This document shows, in pieces, positions 28,196-37,889 of a DNA stretch of 64,000 nucleotides. Under the pieces are notes generated by a model that saw only the letters and a list, made by a program, of their open reading frames with translations, was not told where the DNA came from and made no database searches. Origin of the DNA: Rhizobiaceae bacterium (GTDB lineage Bacteria; Pseudomonadota; Alphaproteobacteria; Rhizobiales; Rhizobiaceae); contig JARGOF010000014.1 in the NCBI GenBank assembly GCA_029212415.1, positions 1 to 64,000 of the forward strand. The letters run 5' to 3'. The position numbers and the translations under genes are program-made. Every line of letters starts with the position of its first letter. Position 1 is the stretch's first letter.

Positions 28196-29073
28196 CAGGC
28201 GGCCTTTCCGGCCAGCCGTGACACCAGTTCCCTCGGCGCGGACTTGAGGTCCGATTCTGTCTTCAAAAGGCAGATCATGCTCGATGTCACCTTGTCGGGA
28301 TCATCCAGCAGGGAATGCACCTCCATGCCGACCAGAGCCGCCGCCCAGTCCAGGGTCTCGGCAATGCCGGGCTTCTTCTCCAGGTCCTCTTTTCGCAGGT
28401 TCTGGACAAAGCCGACGATTTCGCTGGCAAGATTTGCTTCAAGATCCGGCAACCGGGCGCGCACAATGTCGTGTTCTCGCTGGTGGTCTGGGAATTCGAC
28501 ATAGCTGTAGAGACATCGCCGACGCAATGCATCCGACAATTCGCGGGTGCCGTTTGACGTCAGGATGACATAGGGTCGGCTGGTCGCTTCGATGGTGCCG
28601 AGCTCCGGTATGGTGACCTGAAAATCCGACAGGAGTTCCAGCAGGTAGGCCTCGAATTCCTCATCCGCCCGGTCAATCTCGTCGATCAGCAGAACCGGGC
28701 TTTTTTCCTGACTGATGGCTTCCAGCAGCGGTCGCCGCAACAGAAAGTCTTCCGAGAAGATCTGCTTCTCGATCGCCGAGGAGGAAAGCCGGTCGTGTTC
28801 GCGCGCACGAATGGCCAGAAGCTGTTTCTGATAATTCCATTCATAGATCGTCGATGTGGCGTCCAGGCCTTCATAACATTGCAGCCGGATCAGTCTGGTA
28901 TCCAGCACCTTTGCCAGAGCTTTGGCCGTTTCGGTCTTGCCGACACCGGCTTCGCCTTCCAGCAACAATGGACGCGCCAGATCCACCGTCAATTGCAGGG
29001 CAACGCTCAAGGGGTCGTCGGCTATATAGCCGACAGCAGCAAGTTTTGGCCCGATATCGTTGATGACACTCAT
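28195..29073 (-). CDS. coxD: CoxD-like MoxR AAA+ ATPase
   Basis: 292 residues with Walker A GEAGVGKT (residues 40-47), Walker B VLLIDEIDRADEE, and sensor ILTSNGTRELSDALRRRCLY. MoxR ATPases form hexamers with VWA proteins; CoxD in Oligotropha is needed to build the [CuSMoO2] cluster. It follows coxL by about 70 bases and is coupled to coxE. Confidence 0.94.
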   Translation of the reverse strand: MSVINDIGPKLAAVGYIADDPLSVALQLTVDLARPLLLEGEAGVGKTETAKALAKVLDTRLIRLQCYEGLDATSTIYEWNYQKQLLAIRAREHDRLSSSAIEKQIFSEDFLLRRPLLEAISQEKSPVLLIDEIDRADEEFEAYLLELLSDFQVTIPELGTIEATSRPYVILTSNGTRELSDALRRRCLYSYVEFPDHQREHDIVRARLPDLEANLASEIVGFVQNLRKEDLEKKPGIAETLDWAAALVGMEVHSLLDDPDKVTSSMICLLKTESDLKSAPRELVSRLAGKAA

Positions 29074-29143
29074 GAACGGCTCACGCGTATGAAGACAGGA
29101 GGGTCCGCGCCGCCGGAAAATCGGTGGCGACGCGGAGAGGGAT

Positions 29144-31567
29144 CTAGTCGGTCAGGCCGAGTTTCTGTGCAGTTTTCCAGACCCGCCAATGATCATGCGG
29201 CATTTGCGTATGGGTCAGGCCCTTGTGGGCAAAGGCATCATGAACGGCATTTGAAAAGGCCGGGACACCACCGACATTGGGGCTTTCGCCGACACCCTTG
29301 GCGCCGATGGGATGGTGCGGACTTGGCGTGGTGGTAAAGTCAGTCGTCCACATGGGTGTTTCAACGGCTGTCGGCAGGTAGAAATCCATCAGGCTGCCAC
29401 CTTTGATGTTGCCGATTTCATCATAGGAAATCTCCTGACCCATGGCGATCGCCAGCGCCTCGGTCAATCCGCCATGCACCTGGCCCTCGATGATCATCGG
29501 ATTGATGCGTGTGCCGCAATCATCCAGCGCGTAGAAACTGCGGATATCGGTCACGCCGGTGTCGACGTCGATGTCGACGACACAGATATAGGCGCCAAAC
29601 GGATAGGTCATGTTTGGCGGGTCATAATAGGAGACCGCTTCAAGACCGGGTTCCAGCCCGGGAATGGCCTGATTGTAGGAGGCGAAGGCAATTTCCTTCA
29701 TGGTCTTGTGGGCCTCCGGATTGCCCTTGACCTGAAAGCGGTCAATGTCCCATTCCAGATCGCCCTCATGGACTTCCAGAAGATAGGCGGCGATCATCTG
29801 TGCCTTGGCGCGGATCTTGCGGCCTGCCATGGCCGTGGCGGCGCCGGCAACCGGGGTGGACCGTGAGCCGTAGGTGCCAAGACCGTAGGGCGCCGTGTCC
29901 GTGTCGCCTTCTTCCAGCGTGATGTCCTCGGCGGGAATGCCGATTTCAGTGGCCAGAATCTGGGCGAAGGTCGTGGCATGTCCCTGACCCTGGCTGATGG
30001 TGCCGAGCCGGGCAATGGCCGAACCGGTCGGGTGGATGCGGATCTCGCAGCTGTCAAACATGCCAAGGCCGAGAATATCGCAGTTCTTGACGGGGCCTGC
30101 CCCGACGATCTCGGTGAAAAAGGCAACGCCGATGCCCATCAGCTTGCGGGTCTCGCCGCGTTCAAAGGCGGCGCGGTTGTCCACCTGTTCTGCGCGCAGG
30201 GCCTTGTAGGCAACACTCTCCATGCCCTTTTCGAGTGCGGTGTGATAGTCGCCGCTGTCATATTCCCAGCCCAGGGCGGAGGTATAGGGAAACTGTTCCT
30301 TTTTGATGAAGTTTTTCATCCGCAGTTCAGCCGGATCCATGTCGAGTTTGCGGGCCAGAATATCGATCATCCGCTCGATCATGTAGGCGGCTTCCGTGAC
30401 CCGGAAGGAACAGCGATAGGCGACACCGCCCGGAGCCTTGTTGGTGTAGACGCCATCGACACCGCAATAGGCAACCGGAATATCGTAGGAGCCGGTGCAA
30501 ATGTTGAAAAAGCCGGCGGGAAATTTGGTCGGGTCGGCGCAGGCGTCAAATGCCCCGTGGTCTGCCAGAACGTGGCAATGCAGCCCGGTGATCACGCCAT
30601 CCTTTGTTGCCGCCAGTTTGCCGGTCATGTGATAGTCGCGGGCAAAGGCCGTTGCGGAAAGATTTTCCATGCGATCTTCGACCCATTTGATCGGAACGCC
30701 GGTGACAATGGAGGCAACAGCCGAGCAGATATAGCCCGGATAGACACCCACCTTGTTGCCAAAGCCACCACCGATATCGGGTGAAACGACGCGGATCTTG
30801 TGTTCCGGAATATTGGTGATCAGCGAGGCCACGGTGCGCACTGCGTGGGGTGCCTGGAACGTGCCCCAAAGGGTCAGCTTGCCATTGATCTTGTCCATCG
30901 AGGCAACGCAGCCGCAGGTTTCCAGCGGGCAGGGGTGCACACGCTGGTAGGTGATCATTTCCTCAACCGTGACATCGGCATCGGCCAGCGCCTTGTTGGC
31001 ACCCTCCTCGTCACCGCAGTCCCAATGGAAAATGTGATTGTAATGGGCGCGCGCGCCGTGGGCACCTTCCATCTTGTCCTTGATGTCTTCGCGCAGCAGC
31101 GGCGCATCGGCGTCCATGGCCTTGAAGGCATCCACCAGTGCGGGAAGCTCTTCATATTCGACTTCGACCAGCTCGCAGGCATCCGCGGCAATATAGCGGT
31201 CCTTGGCAACAACAAAGGCCACTTCCTGCGCCTGGAAAAGCACTTTTTCATCCGCCAGAACGGCCTGAACATCGCCCGCCAGGGTTGGCATGTAATGCAG
31301 GTTCAGGGGTTTGAGGTCCTCGGCGGTCAGCACCGCGACGACACCCGGCATTGCCAGTGCGGCATCCTTGTTGATGGATTTGATGCGCGCATGGCCATAG
31401 GGTGAGCGCACGAAATCGCCAAACAGCATGCCGGGCAGTTTGATATCGCCGACATAATTGCCTTTGCCCTGGGTGAAGCGGGCGTCTTCTACCCGTTTGC
31501 GGGATGAACCCAGGCCCTGCAATTTTTCGATGCGTTGCTTGTCGGTGGGTGGGGATTGAACATTCAT
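29144..31567 (-). CDS. coxL: Aerobic carbon monoxide dehydrogenase large subunit, form I
   Basis: 807 residues. The active-site loop is AYRCSFR (residues 383-389; Cys386 would be the copper ligand), the signature of form I enzymes that oxidise CO; form II proteins have AYRGAGR. Other Mo-cofactor contacts seen are [18 protein letters not shown] (262-279) and [11 protein letters not shown]. It oxidises CO to CO2 and passes electrons to CoxS and CoxM. I start at the ATG at 31567, which overlaps the coxS stop by four bases; the longer in-frame extension runs through coxS and is spurious. Confidence 0.97.
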   Translation of the reverse strand: MNVQSPPTDKQRIEKLQGLGSSRKRVEDARFTQGKGNYVGDIKLPGMLFGDFVRSPYGHARIKSINKDAALAMPGVVAVLTAEDLKPLNLHYMPTLAGDVQAVLADEKVLFQAQEVAFVVAKDRYIAADACELVEVEYEELPALVDAFKAMDADAPLLREDIKDKMEGAHGARAHYNHIFHWDCGDEEGANKALADADVTVEEMITYQRVHPCPLETCGCVASMDKINGKLTLWGTFQAPHAVRTVASLITNIPEHKIRVVSPDIGGGFGNKVGVYPGYICSAVASIVTGVPIKWVEDRMENLSATAFARDYHMTGKLAATKDGVITGLHCHVLADHGAFDACADPTKFPAGFFNICTGSYDIPVAYCGVDGVYTNKAPGGVAYRCSFRVTEAAYMIERMIDILARKLDMDPAELRMKNFIKKEQFPYTSALGWEYDSGDYHTALEKGMESVAYKALRAEQVDNRAAFERGETRKLMGIGVAFFTEIVGAGPVKNCDILGLGMFDSCEIRIHPTGSAIARLGTISQGQGHATTFAQILATEIGIPAEDITLEEGDTDTAPYGLGTYGSRSTPVAGAATAMAGRKIRAKAQMIAAYLLEVHEGDLEWDIDRFQVKGNPEAHKTMKEIAFASYNQAIPGLEPGLEAVSYYDPPNMTYPFGAYICVVDIDVDTGVTDIRSFYALDDCGTRINPMIIEGQVHGGLTEALAIAMGQEISYDEIGNIKGGSLMDFYLPTAVETPMWTTDFTTTPSPHHPIGAKGVGESPNVGGVPAFSNAVHDAFAHKGLTHTQMPHDHWRVWKTAQKLGLTD

Positions 31568-32055
31568 TGTGCTGCCTCCTTGACCGAAAGTTCTTCGGCT
31601 GCGACCTGGATGGCCTTGACGATATTCTGGTAGCCGGTGCAGCGGCAAAGGTTGCCACTGATGCCGTAGCGAATCTCTTCCTCGGTGGGATTGGGGTTTT
31701 CCTGCAGCAACCGATAGGCGCGGGTGATCATGCCCGGCGTGCAGAAACCGCATTGCAATCCATGATGTTGGCGGAAAGCCTCCTGCAGTGCGTGCAATGT
31801 CCCATCCGGATGGGCGATGCCCTCGATGGTGGTGATTTCGGCATTCTGCGCCTGGCCGACAAAGATCGTGCAGGATTTGACCGACTTGCCGTCAAGATCA
31901 ATCGTGCAGGCACCGCAATGGCTGGTATCGCAGCCGATATGCGGACCGGTCAGACCAAGTTCCTCGCGCAGGAAATGAATGAGCAGCGTGCGCGGTTCGG
32001 CCAGGGCCTCCACTTCATCGCCGTTGATGGTCATTTTAACATGTGTCTTGGACAT
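31564..32055 (-). CDS. coxS: Carbon monoxide dehydrogenase small subunit (two 2Fe-2S)
   Basis: 163 residues. The ferredoxin-type 2Fe-2S cluster is bound by Cys42, Cys47, Cys50 and Cys62 ([14 protein letters not shown]); the second cluster is bound by Cys102, Cys105, Cys137 and Cys139 ([10 protein letters not shown] and NLCRCTGYQ). It carries electrons from the Mo site of CoxL to FAD in CoxM. It lies about 54 bases after coxM and overlaps coxL. Confidence 0.97.
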   Translation of the reverse strand: MSKTHVKMTINGDEVEALAEPRTLLIHFLREELGLTGPHIGCDTSHCGACTIDLDGKSVKSCTIFVGQAQNAEITTIEGIAHPDGTLHALQEAFRQHHGLQCGFCTPGMITRAYRLLQENPNPTEEEIRYGISGNLCRCTGYQNIVKAIQVAAEELSVKEAAQ

Positions 32056-32109
32056 GGAATTCTCCGAAATATAGGAACACGGATGGTTCTGGGCATTGAT
32101 GTGCTGGAC

Positions 32110-32973
32110 CTAGCCGGCGCGTGCATGGGCGGTCTCGATCGCCCGTTTGACCATGATGCCGGCCAGATGGGTGCGATATTCCGCCGGTCCGCGCCCGTCC
32201 GATGCGGGATTGGTGATGGCGCGCGCAGCCGCAACAGCCGCCGCGATGGCGTCCGCATCCAGAGCGCTGCCGATCAATGCATTGGCGGCGGCTTCAGCCC
32301 AGAGCGGCGTGTCGGCCAGATTGGTCATTGCGATGGATGCACTGGTGCAGGAGCCGTTCGAAACCTCCAGCATGACAGCGGCCGCCGCCGTGGCGTAGTC
32401 ACCGATCTTGCGCTTCTGCTTGTGGTAGCTGGAGCCATGTCCGGCTGGCGGTTTGGCAAAACGAATGGACGTCAATATTTCATTTTCACTGCGGGCGGTA
32501 AAATAGGCAGCCTCATAATAGGCGCGGGCCTTGACCGTACGGGTTCCGTCAGGCCCCTGAAGCACATAGTCGGCGTCCAGCAATTGCATGATCGCCGGCA
32601 TGTCATTGCCCGGGTCGCCATTGGCGACATTGCCGCCAATCGTGCCGAGATTGCGAATTTGCGGATCGGCAATCTGCAGGGATGTCTCGCGCAGGATCGG
32701 GCAGCAGTCAGCCAGTTCCTCGGAATGGATCAATTGCGCCTGGGTGACGGTGGCACCAATGTCGATTTGATCCGCGCCGATGGATATGGCGGACAGGTCG
32801 TAGATGTCCTGGATATCGATGAGATGTTCCGGCGTTGCCATGCGCAGTTTCATCATCGGTATCAGGCTGTGGCCGCCTGCGAGTATGAGGGCGTCGCCGA
32901 CATGGCTTGCCAGCAGACCAATGGCCTCATCAATTGTTGATGGCCGATGGTAGTCAAATGAACCCGGTATCAT
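32110..32973 (-). CDS. coxM: Carbon monoxide dehydrogenase medium subunit (FAD)
   Basis: 287 residues starting MIPGSFDYHRPSTIDEAIGLL. FAD-binding motifs are AGGHS (residues 32-36) and TIGGN (111-115). I start at the ATG at 32973, preceded by GGGGGAACTTC; 100 upstream in-frame codons lack coding character and cross the promoter region. It hands electrons to the respiratory chain. It heads the structural coxMSL genes. Confidence 0.96.
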   Translation of the reverse strand: MIPGSFDYHRPSTIDEAIGLLASHVGDALILAGGHSLIPMMKLRMATPEHLIDIQDIYDLSAISIGADQIDIGATVTQAQLIHSEELADCCPILRETSLQIADPQIRNLGTIGGNVANGDPGNDMPAIMQLLDADYVLQGPDGTRTVKARAYYEAAYFTARSENEILTSIRFAKPPAGHGSSYHKQKRKIGDYATAAAAVMLEVSNGSCTSASIAMTNLADTPLWAEAAANALIGSALDADAIAAAVAAARAITNPASDGRGPAEYRTHLAGIMVKRAIETAHARAG

Positions 32974-33062
32974 GAAGTTCCCCCCAGACCTGATCGCGGT
33001 TGGAGGCAAGTGTGCGCTGTTGTCACCGTGAAAGAAAAACCACGGTTCACCAAAGTCCGGTT

Positions 33063-33091
33063 TTTTGCACGGACGGTCCGTATTTTGCACG
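33063..33091. promoter_or_regulatory. Repeat/palindrome array in the coxM promoter
   Basis: TTTTGCACG occurs at 33063-33071 and again at 33083-33091, exactly 20 bases apart. Between and overlapping them sits ACGGACGGTCCGT (33069-33081), a 13-base palindrome with a single central base. It lies about 90-110 bases upstream of coxM. Direct repeats about two helical turns apart are what LytTR proteins bind, and a LytTR protein is encoded immediately upstream. Confidence 0.55.
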
Positions 33092-33175
33092 AATGGCAGG
33101 CGCATGAAAAAGCGCAATCTTTCGGTTTTTCGGTGTCTCAGACACGGCAAACCGCCACCAGATCCGCAATGGGTC

Positions 33176-34342
33176 TCAAATTCCCAGCAGATTGCGCAGG
33201 TCTTTGGCGCGTGAACGGCTGACCGGAACTTCCAGTTCGGATGCCTTGCCGAGATAACAATAGAGCTGGTCACCGACTTTCTTCAATCCGTTGATATGGG
33301 CGGGATTGACCAGAAAACGGCGATGGGTTTTCAGGAATCGGTTGGCAAGCTGGCTGTTTTCCACCTTCGACATGGACCAGGGGCAGAAAAGCGCATCCTC
33401 GCCGGTGCGGATCTTGGTGTAATGGCCATCGCTTTCGATGGCCAGAATGCGATCGGTGTTCATGAAGCGGACTGTGCCCTCTTTCTCATAGGGAATGGCG
33501 TCCTTGGCAGGGGGAGCCTGGTTGCTCGCCCGGCTGAGCGCCAGACCGGGCGCTTTGGGCGTTGGCGGCTGCATGGTGACGGGCTCTGTGATCTCAGGTG
33601 CATCCGCCATTGGGGCCTGTGATGCCACAGCGGTTTCTTCCATGGGCACTGCAAGCAGCAGAAACAGGCCACAGATCACAAAGGCGCTGAGGCTGACAGA
33701 GATGGCCAATATCTGCGGGTCAAGGGCCGGAACGGGGCTGGCGACAAATGTGGAATCCTGCAGAAAATCCGTGTTGAACATGGCCACATAGTGCATGGCC
33801 GATATGGAAAGGCCGAGAACCACGGCGCCGATTGCGGTGCGCACCAACGACCGGCTGGAATAGGCCAGCCACATGGCAAATGTTGATGCGGCGATTGATA
33901 TGGCGATTGCCAGCACAATGCCCATGGGCCTGTAGCTGACAATGCAATTGGCCGATATGGCAGCCATTCCGGTATAGTGCATGGACGCAATGCCGACGCC
34001 CATGAAAGATCCGGAGATCAGGATCCGCAGATTCGTGCGTTGGCCGAAATGCAGCAGCAACAGGCCAATGCCGGTAATCAGAATTGCGATCAGGGCAGAG
34101 CTGAGCGTGAGCAAGGGGCTGTAGGTGACGACAAAAGGCAATTTGACGGCGAGCATTCCAATGAAGTGCATGGACCAGATGCCACCGCCGAGCGCCAGAG
34201 ATGCTTGCGCGATGCGCACCTTGCGGCGCGAGACCGGCAGTTTGCGCAATCCGTTGGTCAGTCGCAGGCAGGTAAAGGCCGCCATGATGGCGACGAGCAC
34301 CGATGCGCTGACGAGAAAAGGCGAATAGAATACTGCTGCCAT
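33176..34342 (-). CDS. MHYT-LytTR membrane regulator (CoxC/CoxH-like)
   Basis: 388 residues: a seven-helix MHYT sensor (residues about 10-230) with three M-H repeats (MHFIGML, MHYTGMAA, MHYVAMF), a proline/alanine linker, and a C-terminal LytTR DNA-binding domain (FMNTDRILAIESDGHYTKIR, THRRFLVNPAHINGL). MHYT domains are proposed to bind copper and sense O2, CO or NO. CoxC and CoxH of Oligotropha have this architecture, and coxC directly precedes coxMSL, as here. It is the best candidate activator of the CO dehydrogenase genes. Confidence 0.9.
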   Translation of the reverse strand: MAAVFYSPFLVSASVLVAIMAAFTCLRLTNGLRKLPVSRRKVRIAQASLALGGGIWSMHFIGMLAVKLPFVVTYSPLLTLSSALIAILITGIGLLLLHFGQRTNLRILISGSFMGVGIASMHYTGMAAISANCIVSYRPMGIVLAIAISIAASTFAMWLAYSSRSLVRTAIGAVVLGLSISAMHYVAMFNTDFLQDSTFVASPVPALDPQILAISVSLSAFVICGLFLLLAVPMEETAVASQAPMADAPEITEPVTMQPPTPKAPGLALSRASNQAPPAKDAIPYEKEGTVRFMNTDRILAIESDGHYTKIRTGEDALFCPWSMSKVENSQLANRFLKTHRRFLVNPAHINGLKKVGDQLYCYLGKASELEVPVSRSRAKDLRNLLGI

Positions 34343-34845
34343 TGTTGAACTTCAGTCTTCCCGTTTCAAACCTGCCAATGATACCGGTTCTTTGCCGGCC
34401 AAATTTTCCCTGTCTGTTCTGGAGGGTTCACTGTCCGTGCCGTCCGGGCTCTGCCGTTGTTTTGCATCTCCATAGCAGCCGGTTTCTCACATGTTGTGAG
34501 CTGCGCCTGCCAGCCTGGATTTAGAATTCCTCGAAAGTGAGACTATCAACAAGTATGCCCCTTGAGCAACCGTGATAAAACATGCCTCCGGTTCTCTCGC
34601 GTGCCGTTTGCCGGGGGCTGACTCCACCGGGCTGCAATCACATGCGTATGGGGCAGATTGAATGATATCGGGTTGTCGATGTGCAACGGGGCCTGTCTTG
34701 ACTTCTTCGTCAGGGTCGCGTCCAGGCGCAACTGACTGTGATACAAGACCTGTGCGTGGACACGCGAAAACAAACAATGCATTTTTCCGTTGCCATCGCA
34801 TATTCGGCGCTACTAATATGTAATACTTTTAACAGGTGCAAATTG
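34343..34845. other. 500-base intergenic region before the TetR pair
   Basis: This region lies between the divergent MHYT-LytTR gene and the first TetR gene. I see no ORF with coding character, no RNA family and no strong palindrome. It should contain both promoters. Confidence 0.5.
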
Positions 34846-35484
34846 ATGGCAAGCAATCAGCAGAGACAAACCAACCCGATGTTGGTCCCTGGTCGGCGCT
34901 TGCCAAAACAACGCCGTTCAAAAGAGACAGTTCGCCTCATAATGGAGGCGACGATCGATTTGATCGAGGCAGAGGGTTTTGCCAGTCTGACAATGCAAAA
35001 AATTTCCGAGACGGCAGGCATCAATGTGGCTGCCGTCTACAGCTATTTCCCCAACAAACATCAGGTGGTTTCTGAACTGAACAATCAACTGGTTCAGGAG
35101 CGGCATGTCATTCGCGAAAAAGACTTTGACCGGATCGTTCAACAGGATGTGCATTGGGCTGATGCCTATGCTGAATCTCTTCGCGGTCTTGCCAGAATGC
35201 TGGATGATCAGCGTGGCTATGCCGTACTGACCCGTGCGATGTACGCCTCGCCTCCTCTTTGGGAACTCCATCGAAAGAACCAGGAACTGGTGGAGCAGCG
35301 GATGATGCATTTTCTGGACAAGGTGGACCCTGACTATGCGAAAGGCAACAAAGTGCGCGCCAAAGTGCTGGCATCAGTGATTGCGTCGGTTCTTGAACTG
35401 TCGCAAACCGAAAAAGACGTTGATGCCGGAAAAATGCTTGATGAATTGGTCAAATTGGTTCGCAATTATCTGAAAAGCCGCTGA
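34846..35484 (+). CDS. TetR-family regulator, first of a tandem paralogous pair
   Basis: 212 residues. An N-terminal arm (VPGRRLPKQRRSKETV) leads into the TetR helix-turn-helix with recognition part GINVAAVYSYFPNKHQV. The C-terminal ligand domain is all-helical. The next gene encodes a protein of exactly the same length with an almost identical DNA-binding region. I use the ATG at 34846; upstream in-frame codons lack coding character. A role in controlling the acyl-CoA dehydrogenase nearby is possible, as many TetR proteins sense acyl-CoAs, but is not shown. Confidence 0.88.
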   Translation: MASNQQRQTNPMLVPGRRLPKQRRSKETVRLIMEATIDLIEAEGFASLTMQKISETAGINVAAVYSYFPNKHQVVSELNNQLVQERHVIREKDFDRIVQQDVHWADAYAESLRGLARMLDDQRGYAVLTRAMYASPPLWELHRKNQELVEQRMMHFLDKVDPDYAKGNKVRAKVLASVIASVLELSQTEKDVDAGKMLDELVKLVRNYLKSR

Positions 35485-35614
35485 ACTTCATCACTGTCGA
35501 GGATGGCGCTTTTAGCCGGGCAATGGATGGCAGAAGAAAAGTCCGCCCAACCGGAAGATTTGGTGTTTCCGGATCGGCAGTCGGGTGCAAAACGCAATAG
35601 ATGGACCAGAACAG

Positions 35615-36253
35615 ATGACGGGCAAGCAGAAAAGAAAAGTGGATCCGTTGGCTGTACCGGGGCGTCGATTGCCGCAACAACAGCGTTCCAAAGAGACTGT
35701 GCGCTTGATTCTGGAGGCGACAATCGACCTTCTCGAGGAAGGCGGATTTGTCGGGCTGACGATGCAGAAGATCGCTGACAAGGCGGGCATCAACGTTGCT
35801 GCGGTATACAGTTACTTTCCAAACAAGCATCAGGTGCTCGCTGAACTTTATGAGCGGCAGTTTGGCGTCATATACGAAAGCCAGATGGAATATTATCAGA
35901 AGATGTCTCAAGACCCGCGGCATTGGGTCGATATCTTCGTTGCATCACTTGCTGATCTGGCCAAAAACCGAATGAGCCAACGGGGCTCCGCAGCCCTGCG
36001 CAAGGCGCTGCACGCCTCGCCGACATTGTGGGATCTCAATCAAAAGACCATTAAGGCTGCGGCCCGGCAATTTGTTCCCATATTGGAACGGCTGGAACCC
36101 GACTACACCGGTGACCAGAGCATACGCGGCCGCCTTGTTGTCGAAACGATCACCAATGTTTTTGATCTCATGCAGACCGACGAAAACGAGGACCCCGAAG
36201 TGCTGTTTAATGAGCTCGTCAAAATGATTGACGGCTATCTGAAGAACCCGTGA
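35615..36253 (+). CDS. TetR-family regulator, second of a tandem paralogous pair
   Basis: 212 residues, same length as the preceding TetR. The N-terminal 75 residues match it closely (VPGRRLPQQQRSKETVRLIL, and the recognition segment GINVAAVYSYFPNKHQV is identical), while the ligand-binding half is diverged. Start ATG 35615; a GTG at 35585 is an alternative. It is convergent with the acyl-CoA dehydrogenase, ending one base from its stop. Confidence 0.87.
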   Translation: MTGKQKRKVDPLAVPGRRLPQQQRSKETVRLILEATIDLLEEGGFVGLTMQKIADKAGINVAAVYSYFPNKHQVLAELYERQFGVIYESQMEYYQKMSQDPRHWVDIFVASLADLAKNRMSQRGSAALRKALHASPTLWDLNQKTIKAAARQFVPILERLEPDYTGDQSIRGRLVVETITNVFDLMQTDENEDPEVLFNELVKMIDGYLKNP

Positions 36254-36254
36254 T

Positions 36255-37403
36255 TCAGGAGGCCGGGAATGTTCCTTCGAGTTTGCAGATAATGTTGAGC
36301 ATGACTTCGTCGGCACCGCCGCCGATGGAGCCCAATCGTCCGTCCCGATAGGCGCGGCTGACCAGGTTTTCGGCTGTAAAGCCCATGCCGCCCCAATATT
36401 GCAGGCAGGAATCAGCCACTTCGCGATAGAGCCTGCCGCTTTTCAGTTTTGCCATGGACGCCAGTCGCGTTGCGTCCTTGCCACCGACATAATCTTCAAT
36501 CGCGCGCCAGGTGAGTGCACGCAGCGCTTCGACCTCGGTGCGCAGTTCCGACAGGCGGAAGTGCACGGCCTGATTGTCCAGAATGGAGCGTCCGAAGGCT
36601 TGGCGTTGTCGTGTGTAGTCAATGGTCTGATCGATCAGCCGGTCGAGCGATAGCAGGCTTGAGGCTGCCACCCAGAGGCGCTCCTCCTGAAACTGTAGCA
36701 TCTGCATGGTAAAACCATGGCCTTCCTGGCCGACGAGATAACGGCGGGGTACGCGTACATCGTCAAAAAACAACTGTGCGGTGTCGGAGGAATGCATGCC
36801 CATCTTGTTGATTTTCTGACGCTCGACGCCTTTGGAATCCAGAGGAACAATGATCAGCGACTTGTTCTTGTGCGCCTTGCCTTCGCCCGTATTGGCCAGC
36901 AGGCAGCACCAGTCTGCCTGCAGTCCATTGGTGATCCACATCTTGGAGCCGTTGATGACATAGTCATCGCCGTCGACCCTGGCCTGGGTCTTGATTGCTG
37001 CGACATCGGAACCACCACCGGCCTCAGAAACACCGATGCATCCCACCAGTTCGCCGGCAATGGATGGCGCCAGCCATTCTGCCTTCAGTTCGGGGGTGCC
37101 AAAGCGGTTGAGCGCTGGCGTGCACATGTCCGTCTGGACACCAATTGCCATGGGGACGCCGCCGCAATTGATGGCGCCCAGCGCTTCGGCCATGACCATG
37201 GAATAGGAAAAATCCAGGCCCAGCCCGCCGTAGTCCGGATCATATTTGACGCCGAGCAACCCCAGAGCTCCCAATTTTCCGAAAACCTCATGGGCTGGAA
37301 ATTGTTCGGCCTTTTCCCATTCATCGACATGGGGGTTGATCTCGGTTTCGATGAATTTTGTCAGCGTATTGCGCAATTGATGGTGCTCATCGCTCAGGTG
37401 CAT
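36255..37403 (-). CDS. Acyl-CoA dehydrogenase, isovaleryl/long-chain type catalytic site
   Basis: A protein of about 382 residues with the FAD/acyl-CoA motifs CIGVSEAGGGSDVAAIKT, WITNGLQADW and LQYWGGMGFTAENLVSRAYRDGRL. The usual C-terminal catalytic glutamate (Y-E-G-T) is replaced (IGGGADEV), but the helix-G glutamate used by isovaleryl-CoA and long-chain enzymes is present in QEERLWVA. The activity is therefore likely intact and of that subgroup. The ATG at 37403 has GGGAGGTCCGG upstream. It is divergent from the SCP2/MerR genes. Confidence 0.9.
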   Translation of the reverse strand: MHLSDEHHQLRNTLTKFIETEINPHVDEWEKAEQFPAHEVFGKLGALGLLGVKYDPDYGGLGLDFSYSMVMAEALGAINCGGVPMAIGVQTDMCTPALNRFGTPELKAEWLAPSIAGELVGCIGVSEAGGGSDVAAIKTQARVDGDDYVINGSKMWITNGLQADWCCLLANTGEGKAHKNKSLIIVPLDSKGVERQKINKMGMHSSDTAQLFFDDVRVPRRYLVGQEGHGFTMQMLQFQEERLWVAASSLLSLDRLIDQTIDYTRQRQAFGRSILDNQAVHFRLSELRTEVEALRALTWRAIEDYVGGKDATRLASMAKLKSGRLYREVADSCLQYWGGMGFTAENLVSRAYRDGRLGSIGGGADEVMLNIICKLEGTFPAS

Positions 37404-37604
37404 CCGGACCTCCCGTCCCATTGTGTGTTGGCCGATTCTACTGGCCTATATCGTTGCAATCAGAGTGCCTGACGGCTCGATAACGGATGATTTCACTGTT
37501 TGACGTATAGGTCAATTGATTCATCTATGCGAAAAGACGTTGCGATCCGGTTCACCGATGCGTATATCGGATGGATAATCTGAATGAAGCCAAGGAGTAT
37601 GGAC

Positions 37605-37886
37605 ATGAGTGTTGCTGAAATTGCGGAATCGATGAAAGAACGTGTTGCTGCGGGTTCTTTTGACAAGGTCGTCAAATTTGACTGCGGTGATGACGGCGTG
37701 CTGGTGATTGACAACCAGACCGTCAGCACAGTGGACAAGGAAGCCGATTGCACGATTGGTGTCAGTCTGGAAGATCTGGAATCGATCGTCGCCGGGGAAC
37801 TCGACCCGACGGGTGCTTTCATGCAGGGGAAGCTGAAGGTCGAAGGCGACATGGGTGTCGCCATGAAACTCGGTCAGGTGCTGTAA
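37605..37886 (+). CDS. Stand-alone SCP2 sterol-carrier/lipid-binding domain protein
   Basis: 93 residues forming a single SCP2 fold: FDCGDDGVLVIDNQTVSTVDKEADCTIGVSLEDLESIVAGELDPTGAFMQGKLKVEGDMGVAMKL, where TGAFMQGKLKVEGD is the family hallmark. Such small proteins bind acyl-CoAs or lipids in the cytoplasm. ATG 37605 sits seven bases after AAGGAG; the upstream ATG at 37599 is too close to that site. It is three bases from the MerR gene and divergent from the acyl-CoA dehydrogenase, suggesting joint acyl-CoA metabolism. Confidence 0.88.
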   Translation: MSVAEIAESMKERVAAGSFDKVVKFDCGDDGVLVIDNQTVSTVDKEADCTIGVSLEDLESIVAGELDPTGAFMQGKLKVEGDMGVAMKLGQVL

Positions 37887-37889
37887 ACA

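Noticed and set aside
31504-32940. 478-codon open frame on the plus strand
   Set aside because: Antisense to coxS and coxM; long frames opposite GC-rich genes are expected.
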